64,000 nt of DNA, from the NCBI GenBank assembly GCA_030386875.1, contig CM059568.1:26778120-26842119 (forward strand). Reading direction: 5' to 3'. Position 1 is the stretch's first letter, and each line of letters starts with the position of its first letter. The stretch is from Morinoia aosen. Lineage: Eukaryota; Arthropoda; Malacostraca; Amphipoda; Talitridae. A program made the position numbers and the translations under genes. Shown piece after piece: positions 23,545 through 33,028 of this stretch. Under the pieces are notes generated by a model that saw nothing but the letters and a program-made list of their open reading frames with translations, ran no database searches and had not been told where the DNA came from.

Positions 23545-25370
23545 ACAATGACAAGTACGATCATAAAATTCACTTCATTAGTTGTTTGGCGTAACTACAG
23601 AAGCACCTCGTTGGAAGAAGTTGTCACTTCAAACCCGAATTGCGGCACAATGTTAGCAGACTGTGTAGCCAATGACACATAGAATTATGGTAACTTTCTG
23701 GCCCATCAAATTATGTAATTATTATTTGTTTCGTTCTTTTAATTAATTTTAAATGTTCGATACAAAGAAAATATTACGCAATACACTGTGATACAGGGGC
23801 ATGTTCAAAACTCCTCTCAAAGTTTTTTCTTCGCCGATGCTCTGAAAGTCAGGTTGACATAAATCAAATATATTCATGCAGATTTAGAATGTAATGAGCA
23901 GCATACTGCCTACTTATTTGATGTAGCGTTTGGTTCTGCGGAAGAGTTTAGTCATTGAACAACCATCAATGAAAATATCTTAGTCCACTCGAATTTGATA
24001 AAATAATTTAATTTCTTTTAGGGGAAAACGCAGAGGAGGGGCAACTACCTCTCATCATGGAAAAGTGCAGTCTTGCTGTGGAAGAAAATTCAATATTTAT
24101 AAGTGCCTCAGCGTCCCCCCCACTCGCATTCCTTATTCCATCAAGAGTTCTCCATGAAATAGGTATGCCTTAATACGAATATTTTAGCATAGCAAGTGAA
24201 CGATTTGGTCACGTTCTTCATACTCTGCGAAAAAAAATTGAAGATGTTGTATGAAAAGATATTTTAGATCTTGTGTTCTGCAGCATTAAGAAGCTGATAT
24301 CGGAAATTTTGAACAGTGGTTTGTAAAAAACATGATATCATCTGACACATTGTAATTACCTGAAGTGAAACTGTGAATACCTTTGACTCTCAGAATGGCT
24401 TGAAATATACGTATAATAGAAGCACCCAAGTCGTGTAAAGTTCTCAAAGAGAGAAACATTCTTCTTTTGAAACAGTTGCATAAAGTTTTATCTACCAATG
24501 ACCACAGGGGCTCAATGATATATTCAGGCATGGTGACTGTGGAGACTAATGAAGATGTGACAGTCTTAGCACCGGCTTATCTGTCCGGAGCAATTTGAAT
24601 AGGTTCACTATGGTCTGAGTAATTTAAAATTGGTCATTAGCCACTCCGGAGAAAAGCCTACAGCATGAGATGATGACTCATTCCTTCGCAATGATGTTAA
24701 TGAATGTTGTTAACAGGTCAGGAAAAATACCAGGAAATGGCTGCCCCAGCCGTCATTTAACGACAGAAATTTGTCACTATTGTGTTGGCGATGTCATTGT
24801 AATCTGTATCAGAAACACGTGCTGGTGTTCTCCACACCGAAATGCGGCAGGGAGTAACAAATTTAATCCTCTGTCAAGTCATCCATGGCTCTAAAGTTGC
24901 TGCATTGCCGAACATTTTCTGCTCGCGGATCTCTAATCTGATTGTTTTTCCACTACCAGCGTTTGTCAGCTTGGTTTTTATTCCATGAGTGACTTTAGGC
25001 GCCTAGGGACCTCTTTGGCACAATCATACCCCATGTGTTTTTTTTCTCTTACGCAACACTCTCTTAGTTCACGTAAGTGGTTTCATGGCACTCGTAGGCA
25101 GTTTTAATCTGTGAGTACTATATTTTGATACCCCTAATATTTCCTCTTTTTCATCACTGAAGTTTCCATTGTACCACCGTCTCCTTTTTTCGCATCCATG
25201 GGCTAGAGAGTTAGCCTATTTCTTTGTGCCATTAGCTACAGGGTCTTCTAACATTCTGATCCAATTCGGGTTTGAAGTGACCACTTCTTTCAACGAAGTG
25301 CTTCTATAGTTTTAGCTATGCAACCAATGAGGTGAATTTTGTGTTTGAACTGGTTATTGTTCGTGATTCA
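23545..25370. repeat. Inverted repeat pair of about 170 bp, about 1.5 kb apart
   Basis: 23545-23710 matches the reverse complement of 25190-25370, including GTCACTTCAAACCCGAATT in both. The match includes an AGAAGCAC..TCGTTG segment and fades at both ends. It encloses the exon at 24022-24162. Confidence 0.55.
24022..24162 (+). CDS. Exon A of an unrecognised plus-strand gene
   Basis: Bounded by a good acceptor (TTTCTTTTAG) and donor (ATAG|GTATGC). The open phase reads ENAEEGQLPLIMEKCSLAVE, then a Ser/Ala/Pro-rich hydrophobic segment and ends HEI. It is 141 nt with phase 1 at both ends, and its last base joins exon B (28967-29113) to give an uninterrupted Asp codon. Function unknown; an intracellular tail or linker of a larger protein would fit. 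The start of the gene was not found. Confidence 0.5.
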
Positions 25371-25738
25371 CGGCATTGCATTGGGCTTCCATATTCTTTT
25401 TGTAAACTAATCTCTGCTTCTAAAGGTTAAGTAGGCTTCCTTTTTGTTAAAATAGAATAGGTTTATGTTTTGTTACGGACTATCTTTTTTCGGTTCAGTG
25501 CTGTCCTGTTTTTCAGCACCTACCACTTTCTTCTTCAACTTTATCTTGTTTCATGAACTTCTTTCTTAGCTTACTGTTATGTGCACCTTGTGCATAGATT
25601 CCGCGTTCCCTCAACACCATACTGAATGGTGCCTTCCTTCTTCCTCTCTTCGAACATCTTTGTCGTGGTAAAGGGAGGCTAAAACTTTCTTATAAAATAA
25701 TAATAATAATTCGATTCTCTTTGTGTTCGATCCGTTAA
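24163..25738. other. Probable intron with relics
   Basis: Contains a decayed C2H2 zinc-finger linker (SHSGEKP near 24639-24659, frame broken directly after), the right half of the inverted repeat pair, a minus-strand open stretch near 25070-25200 without known domain, and a segment at 25460-25720 that recurs at 28420-28660. Confidence 0.45.
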
Positions 25739-27687
25739 CTAAAGCTGAGTTTAGACGGAGGGTGCCTTCAACGGGGCAACACCCTCTCTCCCTCCCTGCC
25801 TCTTCAAAAAACCCCTAAACTCCCGTTCTATTGCATCCCACCCGTTCCCCAGGCGTGTTGACGTTGCCCCCGTTCATGCTGGGACTGCCTGCGAGCCACA
25901 GAGAGACTGTGCGCTACAGACAGTCTTGAGGGTAGGATGTATGTCTTAGCTGCTCTGTCGTCATGTTCTCATGCGTACTCTCAATCCAAGAAGTCTCTCC
26001 TGATCATGAAAAGTGGCTGAGGGCTTAAGTTGTCGCATTGATATGTATATTTAAAGCAAAGCGCCATTCTGATTGTATTTATTGCGGTTGTAAATATAAT
26101 TTATTAAGTACTATCGCTGAAATGATTTTCGATTTAATTCAAAAGTAATTACCATTAACAATAGTAACACAAATTGTTCGCTGTCATGCTATTATTAACA
26201 AAAGATGGCTCGTGATAGGACTTAGACTGATATAATTTGAGGTACTTATTTCTATTTTCCGTAATCAGAGTCAATCGTGCATATATCATTTATTTTTGTC
26301 TCTATGTACATCTGCTGGGCAAGCTATATTTTATTATTCCTTAGTTTGCGCATTATGATCATATAAGAAGCTATATCTGCGAGAAGTTTTATTGATTCGC
26401 CTCCATTTCTTATTAATCTAATTGACACATTCGCTTCTGACAGGGCACATGGCCTTCGTTTAAGAAGTAATTCTTGAATTCTTCACGAATACGTTGATCT
26501 TCTCATGTCGGCCTTCGTGAAATAGTTTGCAGATTAAAAATAGCGTCCTTTTTTCTGCACATACCTTGAATTACATTTCGACATCCTCAATCAATCACAG
26601 TTATAATCTCCAAAGCTGCCGAATTTTTTCTGATGATCGTACCAAAACCTCCATGAAAATGTATCAAAAATGTTAAAGCGTACCAAATCTATTTAACTAG
26701 CAATAAAACGTAAAATTTAAAAATTTTACATACTCTTACAGTTAGACTGAAGCTTCCTCCTCTCCTTCCTTTTTCTGCCAATTTTTTTTATTTAATTGTC
26801 GATTAAGCTACCGTGGTGCCTTCTAATTTGTGCACTCTACAATATGTTCTCTAACGTAGATTTTGATCGCATTCATACATTTAGTGTTACTCTTTTTTAC
26901 GAAATCCTGTGTTTTGTTTTTATGTAGTCAGGGTCGAATAAATTCTCTAGCTGCAGCAAAATAATGCGGTATTTACAAAAGCTGCATCATGAACTCGGGA
27001 AGCAGCGGGTAACAATACTGTGTACCAGAATTTTTCAGACACCGTTTCTGTCTTGAAAGGAGCATCTTGAACAAACAGTTCTCGCCAATTTATATTTATC
27101 TTTTCATGCTGCTCTGCTTTTACGAAGTTGGAGAAATGCATTGAATATGGTATTGTTAAATTACATTTACTAAGACCTTCCAATCCAAAATCTTCCAGTT
27201 TTTTGGGACATATTGTGTTGGCATTTCTCAGGAGAATGCTTTCTGCAGCTGCACCAAAATAAATCTCATTTAAATGAAATGTATTGATTTCTGGGAAATC
27301 TCACTTTTAGGATAAAAAGGAAAACCAACGTGGCTAAGAATATCATGATAAAAAACAAACGTTTCGGATTATGAAAAGTCCTCTGTCAATATAAATCTCA
27401 TTTATATTAACATAGTTTGAGGGGTTACTTACATTTATTTAGCAATTGTCATTCGAAATCAACAGATCCCTTTTTACGAAGTTTTCCATAGTAAAAATTC
27501 TCACTCCAGTGATATCAAAATACATTTTTGTAAGGGGAACTTGTACATTTGCTGAACGCACCAATTTCGGCAACCCTGGGCATCTCACCCACCGTCTAAA
27601 TGCAAGTGGGGAAGCTTGAGCGAGTGAGAGGGGTAGGGTGGGGGCGTCACCCTGGGGAAGAAACCCTCCGTCTAAAGCCACCTTTAG
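25739..27687. mobile_element. 1.9-kb element with TIRs, degenerate
   Basis: The left end CTAAAGCTGAGTTTAGACGG and the right end CCGTCTAAAGCCACCTTTAG are inverted repeats with three mismatches, and the match continues into GAGGGT and beyond. The interior is mostly non-coding; a minus-strand frame at 26947-27183 (ELFVQDAPFKTETVSEKFWY) has no domain I recognise. No target duplication is clear, so I cannot assign a superfamily. It lies in the intron between exons A and B. Confidence 0.65.
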
Positions 27688-28966
27688 CGTGTGTAACAGT
27701 TAACGTCTGTTGTCTTAATTAAGATAAATTGTCATTCTTCAAACATTTATTTAGTAAGTCACATTATTTCTGAATCATTTCACCTCGAAAATAAATGAAT
27801 GCATTGGTTAATCATTTTTCATGGTCCCCACTCTGGTGGGTGGCGACCGGTAAAAACTTCATGCATATAATTTTTTCCCCCATTTTACACACCTCATTAC
27901 ATAGCTTTTCGTCCTCACGCAACAGGATGTGCTTTTGTCACTAATGTTTCCACTGCATACATTATTTCATCATTAGTACTTGGGCTACAGATATCTAAGC
28001 GATTAGCTCCTGAAATTTTAAATTTGTTGTATTTTCTTCATTTCCTTCCAAAGTAAAGTCTTCGTTTCTAATCATTACTTGTAGAGTCAGCTATTAACGT
28101 TTCGACGCTCGTAAAAAAATGGAATATCGGTAAGCTTTGAGTGCGTTTTTAAATTGTTCATTTGAACAATCACATTACTATTAACTGCAAGTAAAATTTC
28201 ATCCATGCCACCATAGTAAATTGGAAAATCATAGTACATCCCTTCGCAAACCTTGCATCAAGCCTCTCTGTGTCTTTCCCGGCATTTTCTTCGTTTTTTC
28301 TCATCTTAAACCCTCAGAAAGATACAACTATTAAACCTATGACGCTTGGAAAAATGTACGGGCCTGAGCAGATGGTTAGAAAACCCGTTTTAGGTGAAAT
28401 AGTGCGTTTGCTCTCGACAAGAACTTTTTTCTGTTGACTTCTTTCCTTTTATTCAGCACCAACTAACTTCTTCTTTAACATGTATCTTTGAAGTTTCAAC
28501 CTGACATGTTTTATTTGCTGAGACTCGTGTGGGTTCACACTTGTGCATAGGTTCCCCGTGTTCGTAATCATACTCGATGATTATATCGTGATTACTCTCT
28601 TTTTTAGCTCTCTTGTTGTGGGTAAGGAGACTAACTAACTTTCATACCAAAAATATTTTTACCTTATAAATATTTCAAGGCCTTTGCGCTTTTATCACTG
28701 ATTGTAGAACAACGAAGTGGTGTTTCTATTCCTGATCTCCGGGCACATGTTTTTTCCTCGCTTTAAACGATCAGTCGGCATACAAAGGAAACTTATTTCC
28801 CTGTTCACGTACTGCGATCACAGTCGCTGATAAAACATTTGCCCCAAATGTACTTATATTTTTTTTATATTACTTTGTCGGAGTCTCTAATTTGTTACTT
28901 ATTTCTCGTCAACTGTACTCCTTAAAATTCAAATGTATTTTCAATAATATAAGTCCCTTTATCCAG
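27688..28966. other. Intron with a diverged direct repeat
   Basis: 28420-28660 resembles 25460-25720 (shared pieces: TTCAGCACC, CTTGTGCATAG, TTCC and the CTCTT..GGTAAGGAG segment). Nothing else recognised. Confidence 0.45.
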
Positions 28967-29113
28967 ATGATAACGATGCGGGCAAAGTACTGCCCAATAC
29001 GGCAGCACTTCCTACGGAGGAATATTTTGCCAGCGCTCCAACTACACCCAGCGCAGTACCTGTTGAGAGACGGGGCGTCTCCCCAACACCATCTGGAACG
29101 TTATGTGGAATCG
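28967..29113 (+). CDS. Exon B of an unrecognised plus-strand gene
   Basis: Bounded by acceptor CCCTTTATCCAG and donor TCG|GTATGA. In the phase set by exon A it reads DDNDAGKVLPNTAALPTEEY, then a Ser/Thr/Pro/Val segment (SAPTTPSAVPVERRGVSP) and ends TPSGTLCGI. It is 147 nt, phase 1 at both ends, and clearly GC-richer than its flanks. The other frames are also open, but only this one is consistent with both neighbours and both splice sites. The product looks like a disordered, phosphorylatable region; no domain recognised. Confidence 0.55.
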
Positions 29114-29571
29114 GTATGATCATATGGTAGATCTGTATCATGAAATTATTTAGAATTTGTAATAACTTTTTGAAATAGCTGCAAATTCAGTAAATTCTAC
29201 CGTTTAAAATATATTTGAAACCACAATAGAATACATTTTCAGCTGTTTCAACAATAAATTCTAATTTGGTTGCTGTTAGGTAGGTTTTGTACACTATTAT
29301 TTCTTATTGGTTCTTCGGATTATTTAAGTTATCTCTTTATAATTTTTTGCTTATTCTATGTTCACTCGATTAAGTCGTAGTGGTGAGCTTATTAGAAGTT
29401 TGATTCTTTGTGTTTACACATTTTTGATTCATGGTTGATTTCTGAAAGTGTTTCGCTTTTATTCTATAGTAGAGAAGACAACTTTCTGAATTTTTCGAAA
29501 GTTTTCCTATTTCGAGATCAATGCCTACAAATAGCAAAGATTTTCTGGGCGCGCATTAGTCGAATTTCAAG

Positions 29572-29675
29572 ATTCAACGTCTAATTCCCACGATGTTATG
29601 GAAAAGAAGAGCGGCTATACTCGAACCAGTAGCTTACCAGCATACTCGAATGAATGCATGTGCCAAAGATTATAA
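29572..29675 (+). CDS. Exon C, terminal exon of the same gene
   Basis: Acceptor CGAATTTCAAG; the first two bases complete Asp with the last base of exon B. It reads DSTSNSHDVMEKKSGYTRTS, then SLPAYSNECMCQRL and a TAA stop at 29673-29675. It is polar and Ser/Thr-rich, a plausible C-terminus. The three exons give a continuous tail of about 130 residues. Confidence 0.5.
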
Positions 29676-30460
29676 GTGCGTTTAGTCGGTTACCTACACT
29701 CTAAAAAACTTACAACTAATTTCTGTGATTGATAAAACATGGGGCCTTTTACCAGTACGCTTTCACAAACTTTTACAACCCGTGGCCTGTTGCAGCCGCT
29801 CGTTCTTTGAGCGGGAGGATGAGTCGATTATCTAATCTCTAAGTTGTAAAATTTTTATCGTTATTTAATTCTTCATTTAAAAAGGCGTGCATCTTTTTTA
29901 GTATCATTGGAAAGTAAGGTCTCCATTTTCACATTGAGTCTTGCTTTTGATTTGTCTCTGTAGTTTCATCCTTTTCGGTGTCACCCTTGTGCTAAACAAA
30001 TTGGTTTTCAGCGGTTAGTCGAGAAGATCAGATGCTCACTGTCATGGACAAAAAAAGTATTTGGAGAAATATTGAACCGTATGTTGTGAGCGCTGACTGA
30101 TCATCGCAATCGTACAAAAGGAACGATAATGAACTGCACTGATACTTTTGTATATTCATGATATTAGCAGTAAGTTTTGAGTTCTATTGATGCAACGTTT
30201 GCTAATGGAAGATGTGCGCAAATGCAGACAATAATCATGTTAAATTACTTTTTCGTTTTGATGCGTGCTGTTCTCGTTGTTTAGTAGGCAAATGGTGTGG
30301 GGTTATCTGTAAACTCTCGGAATGTGGTTATTAAATGGAATAATGAATTGACAAGCAAATGTACACTGCCAATTAAACGCACTGTTTGGCTACATTTACT
30401 CTCGCCTCAACAATAGGAAATTGTTCTGGGAATCAGCGAATGATTTATTACGACAAGTGA
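29676..30460. other. 3' flank of the exon C gene
   Basis: AT-rich, probably 3' UTR and intergenic. No repeat or exon recognised before the LTR of element 1. Confidence 0.4.
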
Positions 30461-30699
30461 TGTGTGGGCATGTATGTTCGTATGTGTGTTTCTCAGTACG
30501 CTGCCTGTCCTCAATTCCTGTTGTCCTCAATTCGGGTGTCCGCAATGCGCACGCTGAATCAGCAATGTTCTCTTATAAATACTGGTACGGACCTTTAATC
30601 GCCGCATTTTGTCTCTATTAACCCGCGTTGTCTGTACCAACCACGAAGTGACAGTAAACGACTCAGCTCCACCCTGGTTTATCTACCCTGGCACTTACA
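30461..30699 (+). repeat. 5' LTR of element 1
   Basis: The end (GCACTTACA, 30691-30699) is set by the primer site two bases later. The start (TGTGTGGGCATG) is inferred from resemblance to TGTGCATGCG of element 2. TCTTATAAATAC near 30571-30582 is the likely TATA box. There is no second LTR to confirm the start. Confidence 0.5.
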
Positions 30700-30701
30700 T
30701 C

Positions 30702-30712
30702 TGGTGGCCAGT
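30702..30712 (+). other. Primer binding site of element 1
   Basis: TGGTGGCCAGT, identical to that of element 2 (46207-46217). The primer tRNA would end ACTGGCCACCA; I cannot name it. Confidence 0.75.
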
Positions 30713-30850
30713 GAGTGTTCGAATTCGGCGGCACTTCGCGTCAGAAGAAGTTACGATTTTATGAAGAGAGTGAAATATTTTCGGAAGAAGATCAAGAGGA
30801 CCCGAAGAAGTTCCACGCTGTGTTTTGCTTGAGTGTCTCTAAAGAATATT

Positions 30851-31078
30851 ATGGATAAAGGAATAAACAGCGGCCGAGAAGTAAGAGAAGCAGAAGAATA
30901 TCCCAACATTTTTCGTTTCATCAATCGTCGAGTCTCCGAAGAACAGCTCCGGGAACCGTTCAACGTGGAATTGTATCTTCCTCTCCCTGAAGGCTACAAA
31001 GTGAAGTTTTCCGTGTGCAAAGAAGAGGATTTCTTTAACATCGTGGTCTGCCTGAATTTTCATCGGAAGCAGGAATAA
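30851..31078 (+). CDS. Leader ORF, 75 codons, unknown
   Basis: It starts at the ATG at 30851 (MDKGINSGREVREAEEYPNI), is rich in charged residues and ends FHRKQE. It lies between the primer site and gag, ahead of the splice donor at 31305. The leader of element 2 has a related but broken reading near 46390-46560: the pattern K-[FI]-x(6)-[ED]D-[FL]-x(3)-V-x-L appears in both. This may be a real small product or a Gag-leader relic; the resemblance is short. Confidence 0.4.
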   Translation: MDKGINSGREVREAEEYPNIFRFINRRVSEEQLREPFNVELYLPLPEGYKVKFSVCKEEDFFNIVVCLNFHRKQE

Positions 31079-31299
31079 GAGTTCTAGCAAGCATATTCTA
31101 TTGTGAAGTGCTAGTGCAATAACATTTTGGGACTGTGTGAATATTACTCTATTTTATTATTAACAAGGAACTTAATATATAAACAGTTTCAACATAAACA
31201 GTTTAAGTCCCAAGTGCTACAAACATCAGTTTGAAGTATCAGCACATCCAGCAAGCAACAACAGCAAAGCGCGCCGAGAGCCATCCCTGCAACTCAGAG

Positions 31300-31312
31300 A
31301 GTTGAGTAAGCA
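31300..31312 (+). other. Splice donor in the element 1 leader
   Basis: GTTGA|GTAAGCA, intron starting at 31306. Element 2 has TTTTAA|GTAAGT at 47045 in the same place, about 180-350 bases before the gag ATG. A transcript spliced from here to the acceptor at 37673 would bring the small membrane-protein gene near the 5' end. Confidence 0.5.
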
Positions 31313-31655
31313 TATTTTTGACGTTTTTGTACTATTGCAGTAGTGGTTTATTTCTTTTGCAGTGATATTGTTGATTTAGAACGGACGGTTATATATTCGG
31401 ATTACGGTGATTAATTGAAGAAATTGTTAACATTGTCAATTTGAACTTGGACTTGATTGTTGATTTCCATTGTTCGATTTAAAGAATTCATTTAATGAGA
31501 TTCGTTTGAGTTTAGCGTAAATTGTTTTGTTCACTGTTGTGGCGAAGAAGTTGTTGATTATACTTCGTATATTACTGTGAGACGTTTATTTTTATTGATT
31601 CTGACGCAGTACTATTTTTGGTGTTGTTCTCAATATTTTAGGTACTGTTTAATTG

Positions 31656-33028
31656 ATGTCCTCGTCGGATTCAGAGGAGGAAAAGATTCGTGTAGTAGCA
31701 ATTAGAACTAGTCGTGGCCGTGTGTCGGTTCCGCGTTTTAAAAATCAGAATAATACAATTTCAACGATGACAACGACCGCTGGTCCTAGCGTAATGACTA
31801 CGCAAACAGTAACGTTCACTTTCCCCAGTACGTCCACAGTGACGACTGCGAGCAACCCCGTACCAACAATGTTGGCGCGAGGAAGTACTATACTTTCTGG
31901 TGCCGAATTGCCCTTATTCCGCGGTCGTAAGAGAGGTCAAGATCCGAACTTTTGTGAGACGAAAACATTTCGGACTCATGTTTCCAACCTTCATGCATAC
32001 ATCAGCATGCTTCCAGATGCAAATTCTGATGGGGCTAAAAAAGAGTTGTTGGTACGTAGTGCTCATAAACAAGTCGGAGATTTCAATTCAGTGGTAACTA
32101 AGTTAGTAAATCAGGATTAATTTACTCATTTGAAGAGGTAGTGAATATACTGGACGATATTTATATATCGAAAGGCGAGAAGAGTATACATGCTCTTGCT
32201 TGCGATTTGAGTCACCTAAAATTATTGAGAAATGATAGTCTAGCAGCTCAGTTGGTAACAGCTCTTGCTAAGAAAAGAAAATTGAGTGAGCATATCCTTA
32301 CAAGCTCGGAGGTTGCTTTTCAAAGGCATCCCTTTGTCGCATCGAGTACAAATCCCAATGATTTAGCAAAATTTGCGGGAGACTTGATAGTATTTAGTTT
32401 AGCGATATCAACTTTGGCTCCGCTTTTGGATGAGAACTTTGCTAAAAAAAATTTCTTGCGACCATTCTTGAGCTCAGAAGAGCTGTTAGCTCGTTTAGTA
32501 GCTGCGGTCCGTAATCATCCGGAAAGCAGGCCAATAATGGCGGACACAAAGACCAGTGCGCAGTTCTCGCATGGAGAAACATACTTCGTGGACGCGGCAG
32601 GAAGCGACGCTTGCGAAGCGTCGGGCGAAGTTTTTTGTGCTTCTCCTTATAGTTATCAGCGTTTTCAGGGGCGCGGTCGGAGACAATTTTTCAGACCTGG
32701 AGCGAGATACTCGCGAGGTAGAGTGTGTGCCTATGTAGGCGATAGAAATCTAGGAACTCTTGAGTGTAATGAAGCTGGCGTAGAGAATTCCGGGAAACAT
32801 GTTGCGGGTCAAAATCCCTACTGTTCTCTCTGCAATAGTCCAGGTCACGTAGAAACTACCTGTCGTAGGCAAGGTGCTCAGGGCAAACCAGGTCTCTAGG
32901 GCAGAGCCTGCTACAGATGTAGACAGTACGAGCATTTTGCTCGTGAGTGTAAAATGCGCGGAAGCAGCAGGGGTAGAGGTGAGGGGCATCACGCTGAGGC
33001 CCGGGAGAGCAGTGATTTTTTAGAATAA
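31656..33028 (+). pseudogene. gag: gag of element 1, broken
   Basis: Starts at ATG 31656 (MSSSDSEEEKIRVV) and ends at TAA 33026-33028. It encodes a Gag of about 455 residues: an acidic start, a basic RGRVSVPRFK patch, a capsid-like helical region (ELLVRSAHKQVGD, EKSIHALACDL), an Arg/Gly-rich stretch, then two CCHC knuckles of form C-x2-C-x4-H-x4-C, CSLCNSPGHVETTC and CYRCRQYEHFAREC. Gag packages the element RNA in the cytoplasm. Defects: a one-base shift near 32110-32120 and a TAG at 32897-32899 between the knuckles. Confidence 0.85.
33016..33022 (+). promoter_or_regulatory. -1 frameshift slippery site at the gag end
   Basis: T TTT TTA in the gag frame (GAT TTT TTA GAA TAA), two codons before the stop. 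Slipping back one base enters the pol frame, which is open from this point. Element 2 has T TTT TTG at 48675-48681 in the same context. The same heptamer class serves -1 frameshifting in other retroelements. Confidence 0.7.

Noticed and set aside
24286..24531. 81-codon minus-strand frame in the spacer
   Set aside because: No motif, no splice context and no homologue in the window.
28959..29141. Minus-strand frame over exon B
   Set aside because: The plus frame has both splice sites and phase agreement with exons A and C; the minus frame has neither.
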